A DNA stretch of 64,000 nucleotides from Ryuthela nishihirai. Its lineage: Eukaryota; Arthropoda; Arachnida; Araneae; Heptathelidae. Each line of letters starts with the position of its first letter. Within the stretch, counting starts at the first letter, position 1. The DNA lies in contig JAWZYU010000018.1 of NCBI GenBank assembly GCA_038380435.1, positions 50,245,751 through 50,309,750 on the forward strand. Direction: 5' to 3'. The notes beneath the pieces are model-generated. The model saw nothing but the letters and a program-made list of their open reading frames with translations. It did not search any database and had not been told where the DNA came from. The position numbers and the translations under genes were made by a program. This document shows positions 43,250 to 53,855 of the stretch, piece by piece.

Positions 43250-43975
43250 TTTTGTTTCGGTTGGATAGGTATGAATTAAATATCGCTATTCTCACATTCC
43301 GAATATTCCAATAGTTTAAATTGCACCGTCTTTCGGTTCAAAAATTTTAAAACTGCAAAATTTTTAACGAATATTGCAAGCGATGTATTTTGCTAAAGAA
43401 AGGAAAATTTGACGATGGAATGTGTCGGTCATACTGTTTCCATTTCCAACAATAAGTTGCCCCTTACACCCGATTGGAGGAGGGGGGAGGAAGCTCAGCT
43501 CTTTTGTTTTAAAAAATATTTAGATAGTTTTTTTCGTTGGATTAGTACTAATGAAATATTGCAATTCGCATTATTTTTTTAAATCCTCAGTTAGTTTTAA
43601 TTTACGTCGCTTGAGAGCACTAAATTTGGAAAAGACAAAAAGTTAACAAATATTGCAAGGAATCAGTTTCTAGTAGAAATTTTAAATTTAGATGGTCAAG
43701 AGATATTTTACTGACAGTAACAATCTGGTCCCTTATATTAAAGGTCTGTGAGAAGAGCAACTCTTTTCATTTTAAGGAATAAAAGAGAAATACTTTTTAT
43801 GTTGTATAAATACCAAAAAAAAAATACTACTAATTTGCATTTTCTCCAACATCCATTAGCCCATATTGAAATTTTAAGGAGCGAAAAAAGGAGGTAAACG
43901 AGAAACTTCATTCTTTTTGAAAACGAGATTCTAATATTCGCCAGAGGCGACATGTATTCTCTGAGGTTTTTTTTT
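43250..43975 (+). repeat. Repeat A copy
   Basis: ATATCGCTATTCTCACATTC, GAATATTGCAAGCGATGTAT, GATGGAATGTGTCGGTCATA, AGTACTAATGAAATATTGCA, AGAAATACTTTTTATGTTG and CCAGAGGCGACATG follow 11100-12150 closely in order. The 71-aa minus-strand frame at 43738 is a by-product. Confidence 0.75.
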
Positions 43976-44049
43976 TTAATTTAAAATCGTGAAAGCTTCA
44001 ATTAACTCCCATTTAACTTCACAGCTCACTTTCTCTCTTAACTTTTACC

Positions 44050-44510
44050 TCCCCCCCCCCCCGATAAGGGACCACCTTGATTTGGTGGGGGGGGGGGCTT
44101 CGGGCCCAGCAACCGGTCGAAGGCTTTGCTGACCGGATTGGGTCCCCGGTTGGACAGAGCCAAGACCAACCGAGGTCGAAGACATCGCTGACCGGTTTGG
44201 CGGTGTCAAGACCTCACATCAGGTGCTCCGTGGAGCAAGTTGAAGAGCACGGCCGAACGGATTTGGTCCCCTAGTAGGCACGAGCCCTTTCAAAGTCTGT
44301 GCCTCACTGAGTCTCCACCCTGGGTGCCGAGCGAACTTGGACCTACATATCCTTGTTCATGGCTAACCGGGGAACAGATTAAATTTCAGGTTTCTACCGA
44401 TGGTCAGCTTTCCTTCTATAAGACTGCTGCCATGTGAGGTCGGGGATGAGATGCATCTATATGGTGTATTCTTGCCCCCGACTCTAGATAGTCACGGCTT
44501 TCAGTTAACT
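44050..44510. repeat. GC-rich island with internal about 70 bp repeat
   Basis: After poly-C and poly-G tracts the sequence has far higher GC than its flanks. GGTCGAAGGCTTTGCTGACC (44115) and GAGGTCGAAGACATCGCTGACC (about 44173) are diverged direct repeats. ACCACCTTGATTTGGTGG near 44070 can form a hairpin. The 65-aa frames have no known domain. It could be the 5' region of a retroelement or an old host segment. Confidence 0.4.
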
Positions 44511-45531
44511 TGGTAATGTCGTAAGACAGAACCGGGGATTGCCGTGGTTGCCGAACATCTGGCAAGAAATAATACATTAAATTTTACCTTTATATCTGAT
44601 TCGTCGCAGCAAAAGCGAATTTCGTTTTTCCTATTTGTGAGCACATTGACCGAAGCAATGATCATTACAGAATATTTTTCATTTAAGCACTGAATGGACA
44701 TTTAAAATAAGAATAAATTACCAAATGATCCAGTGTTTCGAGAAATGCGTACTTAATTTGTAGTGCTAGGTAAATCTACAAGACGCAAAATATGAGAAAA
44801 AAAGTCATTCAGTCATCTCCCGTATTCGGATGCTGATCATGGGTTGTGTGCTAGTTCAGATACTGATGATGGGTTGCGCGCTAGTTGCTCAAAGAGTAGA
44901 GTCGCACACGAAGCGATTTTATCGGTTCAGTGTTATTAAGATTTTTTAATTTTCTCGCTTCATGAAAACGTTTCCCAGCAGTTAAGATGGCGTCACTGCA
45001 AATTGGAGCTTGTGCATTTACTCCAAAATGTTTAGAAGGTTGTCTTTTTTTTTGATGTTGAAAGAGCTACTAAGACCATGTTGCGCCAAACAAGGTGCAA
45101 AGTAAAAAAATAAATAAATAAAAGCTATGTAGTGGTAGTAGCATTTATTTCCACTCATAATCTATACATATATATATGGTAAATTCTCACAAATGTAACA
45201 ATAACAATGGTAAAAACACAAATACACAAAACCAACAAAAATACAACAAGAAAAATAAAAACCACACATATAATTGTAGTTACTACATGCCGAAACCAAG
45301 GGGCTAAATTGTCTAGGTTCCGTTTTAATGACCAACATCATATTAAAACTCTAGGCAACCAATAATAGGAATAACAATCAATTCTTAATATAACTTGATA
45401 CATCAATAATAAAAGGAAGGATATTCATTAATTATAAATAAAAGACTTAAACGATTGACCGTAGAGTAGAATTCATAACAGTTAATATATGTAATTTCTT
45501 TTTGAAGACAGTCAAATTGCTTTCATCTTTC
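44511..45531. other. Spacer with small duplications
   Basis: GATGCTGATCATGGGTTGTG / GATACTGATGATGGGTTGCG near 44829 and 44860 form a two-copy tandem of about 33 bp. 45100-45480 is A-rich with no element recognised. Confidence 0.5.
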
Positions 45532-45569
45532 ATATCCAGTGGTAAAGAAGTGTCTTTACCACTGGATAT
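45532..45569. repeat. Perfect 16 bp inverted repeat at a transposon breakpoint
   Basis: ATATCCAGTGGTAAAG (45532-45547) and CTTTACCACTGGATAT (45554-45569) are exact reverse complements around a 6 nt loop. The right arm is in the coding frame of the truncated Tc1-like transposase; the left arm is its foldback copy. Confidence 0.93.
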
Positions 45570-46302
45570 TACCCAAAGCATTACACTTCCTCCACCGGCT
45601 TGTTTTCATCCCATGGTGCATCCTGGTGCCAACACTTCCCCAGGTAAACGACGCATACGTACCCAGCCGTCCACATGATGTAACAGGAAACGAGATTCAT
45701 CGGACCTTCTTCCAATCAATCAAGGTCCAGTTTTGATGCTCGCATGCTCATTGTAGGTGCTTTCAACAGTGAGCCGAAGTTAGCATGGGCACTCAGAGAG
45801 TCCTATGGCTACGCAGCCCCATTTTCAGCAGGGTTCGTTGTACTGTGTGTTTTCACACATTACTCCCGTCACCAGACCAGCATTCAAATTACGGGCGAGT
45901 TGCGCCACAGTATCCCTTTGTTGGCTCATACCATACAGGCAACCTTCGCTCACCACTAGCATCGATGAACCATGGTCGGCCCACACCTTACTGGCGGTTC
46001 ATGGTTTTTCCCTCTAGGACCACTTTTTGAAGGTACTAGCCACGACTGACTGTGAGCACTCCATAAGCCTTGCCATCTTGGAAATGCTCTGACCCAGTTG
46101 TCTGACCATTGCAATTTGGCCTTTGTCAAACAATTAAGTTGGCTGCCTTTCCCATCGGAAGAACAAGAATAACACTGATTAGCAGAGTTCAGTATCAAAT
46201 GTTATTTATACCGTTTCATGACTTTCACATGCGCCGTAATTTACCCGCAGTTGCTTCGATTTGCATAACTCGCGCTGGTCATAATGTTTTGGCTCTTCGG
46301 TG
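45548..46302 (-). pseudogene. Tc1-like transposon, 5' half, with one terminal repeat
   Basis: On the minus strand the element starts with CACCGAAGAGCCAAAACATT (ending 46302 on the plus strand, followed by TA), a typical Tc1-like TIR. Then come a HTH with ISKMARLMECSQSAVVS-type sequence (46075-46020), GKNHEPPVRCGPTMVHRC, and, in broken frames, DESRFLLHHVDGWVRMRRLP (first catalytic region), GEVLAPGCTMGWKQAGGGSV and MLWVISSGK. The sequence stops there: the second and third catalytic acids and the right TIR are absent. The break coincides with the hairpin at 45532-45569. Frameshifts and stops also lie in the remaining part. Confidence 0.82.
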
Positions 46303-46894
46303 TATATTCAGAAAATACAAGATTTCTTCGAATACAGAGGAAATGGTACTTAAAAAATCTCCAAAGAATTGGATTCATACAGGCAAAAAATAATTCTCGT
46401 AAACCTTAATAAACTTGTTCCTGCTGAACGCAAAATCGAGAAGAAATTATTTCACTGAGCTTCCCGCGAGGTCTGAAACTTTTCATTCCTGATCTTCTTG
46501 TCCTTTTGCGCTAGCTATGCTTTCTGCAATTCCACAATTCTCATATGTTCATTTCTCTATGTGGACTCTAAAATGTTTTAACATGAGTATGTTAGCCTCG
46601 TGTAGAGGTTAGATATAAATCCGAGGATTCAGCGATTGTGTGTGTGTGTAAAAATCATTAAATACGATTAACATATTCAACAAAAATTCAGAAATAGGAG
46701 ATAAAAACGAGGTTACTTCCACTCAAAATATATAACCATAAATCCTTTGAATCGCCTATTGCTCCTGTTAGCCGTATCAGTTAAGTTTCAAGTTTTGAAA
46801 TTTTATTGATGTGATCAATCAAGCTGAACTTTCCATTACAGTAAAAGTAACCCTCCATCGACCTTTCATTTTTTTTGGAGGGGGGAAGTTTTTT
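46303..46894. other. AT-rich spacer
   Basis: A short GTGTGTGTGTG tract lies near 46640. No gene recognised. Confidence 0.45.
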
Positions 46895-47465
46895 TTTTTA
46901 ACCTCTGAAAGAAACACTTTTATGCACACGATGGGCTAAATGTCCATGTCACAAATTTCGGTTGGGTTGCTTTACATCTGAGTAACACATTTTTGTAGAC
47001 AATGGGCTAAATGGCAAAGTCAAAGGAATTCCAAAAGCTCAGAGAAAGTTGGAAGGGAGTATCTCACTAGACAGCTGTTAGGAGACAGATGTCCTCCCGT
47101 CAAGGTCATCCAACGTGTTCTTTAACGTAGACAGGGTATGATTCTCCCACACACGGGCCAACAGCTTTCTGTCCCAACCGACGGACGGCGGTCTTTCCAA
47201 GCCCATCAGTTTCTCCTACTGACGAAGGCAGTGCTGGGAGTTTTGCGGCGATAAATCTCAAAGCTGGACTAGGCGAGAATAGAACCTGAGAACTATAGAT
47301 TACGAGCCTGGCGGACTACCGACTGAACCATCCCCGTCCCCATATGTCACAAAGCCCTCAAAGTCTCACACAAGGTTGGGGAAAGGAGTACCCTCTAGAC
47401 AGCTGTTAGGAGACAGGTAGGAGCCTCCCGTCAAGGCCATTAAACGTGTTCTTTAATCTTTGTAG
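46895..47465 (-). mobile_element. SINE1 copy (older), split by another SINE1
   Basis: The tail part 46895-46955 and continuation 47344-47465 (CACAAAGCCCTCAAAGTCTC to TTCTTTAATCTTTGTAGG) are one copy. The host word ATGTCACAAA is duplicated at the insertion (46946-46955, 47344-47353). Confidence 0.85.
46956..47343 (-). mobile_element. SINE1 inserted into SINE1, 10 bp TSD
   Basis: Full-length copy with tail GGTTGGGTTGCTTTACATC and a head ending GAACCATCCCCGTCCCCAT. TSD ATGTCACAAA as above. Confidence 0.92.
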
Positions 47466-48038
47466 GATGTAGTGATTTTGCCACGGCTTTACCTACCATC
47501 TAAATCCAATGGTGTTCCCTTTCTCACTGAGGGTCAGAAACCATTGGATTCCTCACCGAGGATCAGAAACCATTGGGGTCCTCACCGAGTTTTTCTCGCT
47601 AAAGGTTTACTCTCTGTGGTTTTCTTGTGTTTACATTTCTGTGTTGTATTCACAATACCAACCTTTTATGCAGTGAATATTAAAATATACAGATTGGATT
47701 TTAAACGAGAGATTCCGGCAGCATTGGGTATAGTTCAGCCTAGTTACAAATAAAAAAACCATTAAAAAGTATGCTAAAATATTAAAACCTCGTTAAACAT
47801 TCCAATCTATCTTTACCTTCTTTGTGTTTATTGAGCAGATTATATTGTATTCTTTAAGCTAAGTAATAATTCTGATTGAGGATTTCAAAATCTTTGCCAA
47901 AGAAGATATATTGATTGGTCCTGAACATATCCATATTTGCGAGCTGGTATATCACTGCAAATAGTATTTAAATTTTTTAAATCCTTTCCAGGCTACGAAC
48001 TAAACCTATTTCATGATTTAACTTTCTCTTGTCATGTA
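47466..48038. other. Spacer with short GGTCAGAAACCATTGG repeat
   Basis: CTCAC(T/C)GAGG(G/A)TCAGAAACC is repeated at 47521 and 47549 with a third partial copy, period about 28 bp. No gene. Confidence 0.6.
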
Positions 48039-48278
48039 CGGCTCGACATTTAAAGTGCCCCACCCAGAAGGACGTCGTGCAAACATGAAATAGAAGGGTG
48101 GGTGTGCGCCGTTGAGATTTGCAAATGATGATAATCCGGAACCACTGACATATGTGGCTCAAGAGATAAAAGGTGTAAGAAGGAACAGGGATGGTATTGT
48201 GTGTATGCAGGTGGAAGTCATGCGAACGGTTGAGATTAGGTGGTTCTGCTTGGAAATTGTTTAGCTAAGGCCGAAAAT

Positions 48279-49390
48279 GTCTGATACACACCGTCGGCAG
48301 GTTTATCGCCATTTGGATGCTTTTGAAGCTGGACGGACTACACGTTGTGTTCATCAATCTATATCGCCTATCTATAATCGCCTATGTTCATCAAGATGCA
48401 CGAACTGTTGGACGCTGTTGGCAACAATGGCGAAATGAAGATTCTAGCTTGCGTCGCGGAGGGAGTGGTGCCATCCAACAGACGTCAGCATGGCTTGATA
48501 GGCGCATTGTTCGATATGCTCTTTTGTCACTACAGAGCACTGCAGGCGATATCCGATGGGCTGTGTCATCAGCCATGGATATCCCCATAACGGCCCGAAT
48601 GGTGAACCGAAGGTTGCGAGATTGTCACATTTTACCCCTATCCCCTCACTCCTTCTGGGTGGGACAATTTCAATGTCGTGCAGTGTATTAACCCATCAGG
48701 AAATGCTTATGAGGCATACCTGCGCTCTAGGCAACCGTTACGTCGACTGCCTTTGACTGCAAACCATCGCAGCGCTCGTCTGGCTTGGTGCCAAAGTCGT
48801 GCGAACTAGGGTCACCAATGGAACACTGTTGTGTTTAGTGATGAATCCCGTTTCTATCTGGGTGCTGATGATCGACAGGTCCGTGTATGGCGACAACCTG
48901 GTGAGAGGACAGATGCAGCTTTTGTTCACGACTGGCACACCGCCCATCAGCCAGTCACAATGATATGGTATGCTATTGGATATGACACCAGATCACTTCT
49001 TGTCTGCATCACGGGAACACTGACAGCTGCGTGATAAGTACGTTAGCGCGGTTCTGCAGCTCATTTTCTTACCATTCCTGGGAGGCATGCAGCAGCCCAT
49101 TTTGCAGCATGACAACGTCCGTATACACACTGCTAGGGTTTCCAGACAATATTTGCAACATGTTCAAATATTACCATGCCCATCACGATCTCCAGATTTA
49201 TCCTCAATAGAAAATCTGTGAGGCCACATTGGATGACGTGTGCAATCCTTGGCACGGAATCTTGATGAATAATGGGAGCAAGTCAACGCTGTTTGGTGTG
49301 CAATTCCTCAGGACTATATCCGTCGACTGATTCCATGCTACGCCATATTGCTACCTGTATTGCCATTCACGGTGGTTCAACCACCTATTG
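48279..49390 (+). pseudogene. Tc1-like transposase pseudogene
   Basis: Start ATG at 48279 (MSDTHRRQVYRHLDAFEAGR), then in another frame VGRCWQQWRNEDSSLRRGGS (end of the first HTH domain), AGDIRWAVSS, RMVNRRLRDCH (second HTH). A 76 bp insert of its own terminal repeat breaks the frame; coding resumes with QPLRRLPLTANHRSARLAWC. The catalytic part has VFSDESRFYLGADDRQVRVW (first Asp kept), ILQHDNVRIHTARVS (second Asp kept) and SPDLSSIENL (third acid kept as Glu). Several stops and frameshifts intervene, for example after GTLTAA. All three catalytic positions survive, so decay is mainly by indels. Confidence 0.88.
48633..48708 (+). repeat. Internal copy of the element's own right end plus flanking DNA
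   Basis: 48633-48708 and 49494-49569 are 76 bp copies differing at one base that I can see (CATCAGGA versus CATCGGGA). The repeat runs past the element's right boundary into outside sequence (TAACCCATC..AAATGCTT), so the internal copy includes both TIR and host flank. Confidence 0.93.
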
Positions 49391-49693
49391 AGACGGTCAC
49401 ATTGTGCTACATTATCTCATCTTTTAACCGCTGCAAGTGACTGCAAATTAAATCATGGTATGCCAATATATATTGCTTTGTGTGGCTACATTATACCCCT
49501 ATCCCCTCACTCCTTCTGGGTGGGACAATTTCAATGTCGTGCAGTGTATTAACCCATCGGGAAATGCTTCTGATTCCCAGGCTTATGTTTTGAAATAGGT
49601 TTTCATAACAAAGTGTTTTATTCATTCTAACACCAGGTTAAGTGAAAAAAAAAACATGAAAAGAAACGAGGTACATTTTTGAATATCGGAAAC

Positions 49694-50407
49694 CAGGGCT
49701 GGATCTATGGGATGAACAAAAGGAAGGCATGCCCTCCCCAACCCGCTTTTCTGAGAATGCTAGTAAGGGTAATGAGGACAAAAAATATTAAACTTTTGCA
49801 TATTTCACAAAATTTTCATGACAATTAAAAAAAATATAAGACGAAGGAGGAAATGTTACTTTGTAATGAAAATCCAGTTTCTTGCCCCTCCCCCTCCTTT
49901 TACCTTCTTCTGAATCAGTTGCACCGATTGCATCCCTCCCCCTTCTTTTTACCTTCTTCTGCATCAGTTGCGTCGATTGCACCCCTCCCCCTTCTTTTTA
50001 CCTTCTTCTGGATCAGTTGCGTCGATTTCACCCCTCTCCTTCTTTTTTACCTTCTTTTGGATCAGTTGCATCGATTGCCCCCTCCCCCTTCTTTTTACCT
50101 TCTTTTGGATCAGTTGCGTCGATTGCACCTCTACCCCTTCTTTTTACTTTTTTTGGATCAGTTGCGTCGATTGACCCCTCCCCCTTTTTTTTACCTTCTT
50201 TTGAATCATTTGCGTCGATTGACCCCCTTCCCCTTTCCGTTTATGTTCTTCTGAATCAATTGCGTCGATTGACCCCTCCTCCTTCTTTTTTACCAATTTT
50301 TGGATCAATTACGTCGATTGAACCCCTTCCCCCTTCCTTTTACCTTCTTCTGAATCAATTGCGACGAGTGCCCCCTCCCCCTTTAATTTTGTTATAGATC
50401 CAGGCTA
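49694..50407 (+). mobile_element. hAT-like non-autonomous element carrying a 60 bp minisatellite
   Basis: Ends CAGGGCTGGATCTAT and ATAGATCCAGGCTA are imperfect inverted repeats. The 8 bp flanks TCGGAAAC (49686-49693) and TCAGAAAC (50408-50415) differ at one position, as expected of a hAT TSD. The interior begins GGAAGGCATGCCCTCCCCAA, GAATGCTAGTAAGG, AAGGAGGAAATGTTAC and then becomes a minisatellite. It has no transposase. Confidence 0.75.
49880..50397 (+). repeat. About 60 bp minisatellite, nine copies, pyrimidine-rich
   Basis: The unit contains CCCCTCCCCCTTCTTTTTAC, CTTCTTCTGGATCAGTTGCG and TCGATTG. Copies vary by a few bases. Three overlapping open frames of 68-171 aa across it are artefacts of the missing stop codons in the strand. 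Confidence 0.95.
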
Positions 50408-50492
50408 TCAGAAACCACCAGGTACATTTCTTTTAACGAAATATGAAAAAATATGACACTTTACAGATATTTTAAGATGTAATTTTTTCCCC

Positions 50493-50692
50493 TTAGCGAA
50501 TGGTTAGCGCGCTTGACTAGTGATCGTAGGGACCTGGATTCTATCCCCGAATAATTAATGGATGTTTGTGTTGTCTTTCTGCTGAAGTCTCGTCTTCCTC
50601 ACAGATTCTTTTCTATTTCGTGTTAAACTGATAGGCTACTGTCAGACCTTTGTGGCAAACAGCTGCTTCAGGAGTATTTTTTTTTATCATTT
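50493..50692 (+). mobile_element. SINE2 copy
   Basis: AATGGTTAGCGCGCTTGACT, GGACCTGGATTCTATCCCC (B-box region), ATGGATGTTTGTGTTGTC, TGAAGTCTCGTCTTCCTCAC, GTCAGACCTTTGTGGC and ACAGCTGCTTCAGGAG in SINE2 order. Confidence 0.85.
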
Positions 50693-51545
50693 TAACAACC
50701 ATTTAAACATGTTATCACTTATTTTATAGTATTAGAGTTATTATTTATAGTATTATTTTTATAGTATTATTTTACAGTCGTAGATCGTAGATCGTGTATG
50801 GATATGCTGTCTTCAGGTAAAACATTACCCACTATCATCTCTATCTTACAATATGCCCAGTTGGCATAAGTAAAAACGCATAATATGTAAACCACCCGTG
50901 GGTGGACCCCTAGTGGCTAACATGAAACACATGCTAAAAATTGCTTATGTCATTTACAAGAGACTAATCGTACTAAAACGAGTAGCTTTCCTCAGAGAAA
51001 GTCATCATTTTAGGCCTCTTGTACTTATTAAGAATATTATTATCATAATTAAGCAAAGAAGAAATAATCTCTTTAGGATTCATTTTAACAGCCTCAAAAG
51101 AACTTTTTCAAATGCATTTAATCTGAGTATATATGTGGTCGATGCCAAAGTCTTTATGAAGTTGTCTGTCAGTAACTCACCAATGGGAATCGACCGCAGA
51201 TCTCAATATTTTGCATTTCAAGACCTGAATCTTGCGTATATTCGTGGAGGTGATGTTCGCCCATATAAGGGAAGCATAAGTGATTATGGAACGAATGACA
51301 ATGTTGAACAATAATAATTTATGGTCAATCATCAAGAGAGAATTTCTCTGAAAGAGAGGTCCTAGTTGACAACTCAGTGCGTTGACTTTAGTGATAATAT
51401 CATGATTATGAATCTACAGACAGTTTTAACTTCCCTACTTAAATTGTTTTCTGCAAATAAAACAAAAGTGGAACCTGTGAAACACCTGGTTCCAAATTGA
51501 GGCGTATATTAAACATGCTTGGATTTTGTTTTGCCTGTAAATGTA
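50693..51545. other. Spacer with an unexplained 138-aa open frame
   Basis: The plus-strand frame 50898-51314 encodes a basic N-terminal half (IIIIIKQRRNNLFRIHFNSL) and an ordinary C-terminal half. I recognise no domain and the surrounding sequence gives no promoter or splice context. It is long for chance in AT-rich DNA but not decisive. Confidence 0.25.
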
Positions 51546-51556
51546 CGAACACCCAC

Positions 51557-51817
51557 AGCTCTGGGTCTACGGAAGAACCATGTTTCCCTCCCTCTCTTGA
51601 AAATTCTAGTAAGGATAATAGAGACAAAAATTATGAAACTTATGCATATTTCATTCATTTTTCAAGACATTTTTAAAGACCAATAAAATGGAGGAGAAAA
51701 TATTACACCCACTTCATCGGAAATCCAGATTCTTGACCCCCCCCCCTACTTTTTTCCGGCTCCATTGAGTTTCTTGACAGCCCACCACCATCACCCTTTT
51801 TCTTAGATACGAGCCCC
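51557..51817 (+). mobile_element. hAT-like family member related to 49694-50407
   Basis: CAGCTCTGGGTCTACGGAAG, TTCTAGTAAGGATAATAGAG, ACTTATGCATATTTCATTC, GGAGGAGAAAATATTACACC and ATCCAGATTCTTGACCCCC parallel 49694-49900. It ends near TAGATACGAGCCCCTG and lacks the expanded minisatellite. Confidence 0.65.
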
Positions 51818-53048
51818 TGCATACCATATAATACGAAAACAAAATAGGAAACAAAAATAACCACATTGGACGAGAATTGAACTCTTTTCATACTGGTTAA
51901 TTTAAAGAAATTCTTATCACAGTATTTCTTTTCTGCAAAACACTGGTATTGGAGCATTGCAATGTGCGCGGAACACTACACTACAGCGTAATGAGTCAAC
52001 CTGTTCCTTACTACTAATTAACAGTTGTTATTGTATCGTTCAAGTTGATGAAAGATTAGCTTTTATCATAATTAATGTTCCTCCTTATCCAATCTGCTAC
52101 TAACTATTGGGGTCCTTGTGACCTGGCCATTTAGCCCATATCCATCAAAATACTACAGTGGTGCTCGTTACCAAAAAGTAAAACAACAAACATAAGTAAA
52201 CATCCATTAGTGTAGGAGCGTAAAGTATCTTAGTTTCTTGTAGGAAATGAGAAACAGCAGACAGAATAAAATGTCCATTTTCTTCTCTCATTGAAAACAG
52301 CGAACATCGTGCATAATATAACTTAATGACCGTCTATTAGATGCTAATGTTCAATGTTTTGCGCTCAGTTTGAGATTTACATGTTCATTTTCTGGATTTA
52401 TCCATCCTTTCATGTCTCTGTAAACGTCATTTAAGAGAAAGTTTTAGAAGGTGTCTGGCGGACCAAGGGTCGTTTGGAGTTTCATTGTCCGTTGAACTAT
52501 GACGCCTCAGGGATCCTTTATGGCCTCATTTTCTTCAAGGTTATGAAAACGTAGAGGTAATTTACATTCTCATATTCTAGAATGCGATAATGCGCCATAA
52601 GCACAATGCAAAAGCTACGTAAACTGGGTTTTCTCCCTCTCCCCCACATCAGTTCACTGAATGTGTAGGCTTTAAAAGCATGTTACTCATGAGAGTATTT
52701 CTTCGTGTCCAAACGCGCACTTTCCAGTCCGGTAAATGTCTACGAAACCCGTAATCGTTGCAGATAACACAGAAAGCACAGAAACGTAACATTGATCTCG
52801 TTTAACTTTTTCTTTTCTTATAGAAGCACCATTATGAAACTATGCAAAACGATATTAGAGTATCCATATTCTGTTGTTGTAGTCTTATATCCTTATCCTT
52901 ATTCTTGTTCTGTTCCTGCATAGCGCAATGAGACCTTATTTTTTTACTCAACAATTTCCAGAGACTACTCAATTGCTAAATATGATGCAAAATTCTAACT
53001 TAACAATGAAATTTTGTATTACACATAGTTGCTTAACAATTGTGTTCC
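51818..53048. other. Spacer, about 1.2 kb
   Basis: Contains a SINE1 scrap at 52109. The stretch 52440-52800 (GGTCGTTTGGAGTTTCATTG, TCCAAACGCGCACTTTCCAG) is unique in the window and less AT-rich, but has no coding frame. Confidence 0.4.
52109..52186 (+). mobile_element. SINE1 3'-end scrap
   Basis: GGGGTCCTTGTGACCTGGCC, ATTTAGCCCAT, then a diverged tail AAAAAGTAAAACAACAAAC. Confidence 0.8.
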
Positions 53049-53059
53049 ATACTGTGAAT

Positions 53060-53432
53060 GGGGCGGGGGTGGCTCAGTCGGTAGCGCGCCAGGATCATAA
53101 TCTGCAGTTCCCAAGTTCGAGTCCTAGCTTGCTCAGCGTTGAAAGTTGTCTCCGCAAAAATCCCTGCGCTGCGCACGGTCAGTAGGGGCACCAATGGCCT
53201 CGGAAAGGCCGCCGTCGGTCGGATGGGACTTTAAATCATGACCCCGTGTGCGCGAGAACCATACCCTGTGCACGTTAAAGAACATACTGGATGACCTTGA
53301 CGGCAGGCTACCATCTGTCTCTAAACAGCTGTTCCAGTGGGTCCTCTCCCCCAACCTTCTCTGAGCTTCGGAGTCCTTGTGACCTGGTCATTTTGCCCAT
53401 TGTGTGCAAAAAATGTAGCTCAGAGGCAAACT
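53060..53432 (+). mobile_element. SINE1 copy, full length, 11 bp TSD
   Basis: TSD ATACTGTGAAT at 53049-53059 and 53433-53443. A box TGGCTCAGTCGG, loop ATCATAA (CAT anticodon position retained), B box AGTTCGAGTCC. Confidence 0.94.
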
Positions 53433-53443
53433 ATACTGTGAAT

Positions 53444-53855
53444 AACGTATTGAATGATCATTGAATAGTTTAAAGCGAAATCTAATATTTCTCAAAATTT
53501 TTACCTAATAAAAAATAAACTGTGTATGATTTGCCACAAAATATAACAAAAACAAAACCCATTAATAATTATAACCAAAAGAATTGCACAATGAAGTTAA
53601 GCATAGCACATGGATTGACTGACAAGGTTTGCGATTACCGATGAGGGAAAAACATTTTTATAAAACGGTTTCCAATGGTGGTTATTTTCTATTCCTATTG
53701 CTTCTTATCGCGAAGTACGGTTGGAATATTTCTTCTAGGTTTCTTCACATTTTCACCTATCGTCTTACTCCTTTTCGTTCGTCATTTGTCAGTTTATGGA
53801 TTTGTCAAAACAGTTCTTCTACAATATCTTTCGAACGCTAGAGACAAGCTTAATG
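53444..53855. other. AT-rich spacer
   Basis: Two overlapping plus-strand frames (53629-53944) are hydrophobic but lack any recognised domain or start context. Confidence 0.35.

Larger units (their letters stand above)
48039..49546 (+). mobile_element. Tc1-like transposon, about 1.5 kb, dead
   Basis: The right end ..TCCTTCTGGGTGGGACAATT..GTCGTGCAGTG (to 49546) is followed by TA; the left end CGGCTCGACATTTAAAGTGC, CCCACCCAGAAGGA at 48039 is its diverged inverse, preceded by TA. It carries an internal extra copy of its right end at 48633-48708. Confidence 0.85.

Noticed and set aside
45785..46030. Plus-strand frames of 70-81 aa
   Set aside because: They are antisense to the Tc1-like transposase remnant on the minus strand.
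49853..50397. Overlapping frames of 68, 133 and 171 aa rich in Ser/Pro/Phe
   Set aside because: They are translations of a pyrimidine-rich 60 bp minisatellite without stops; all three frames are open.
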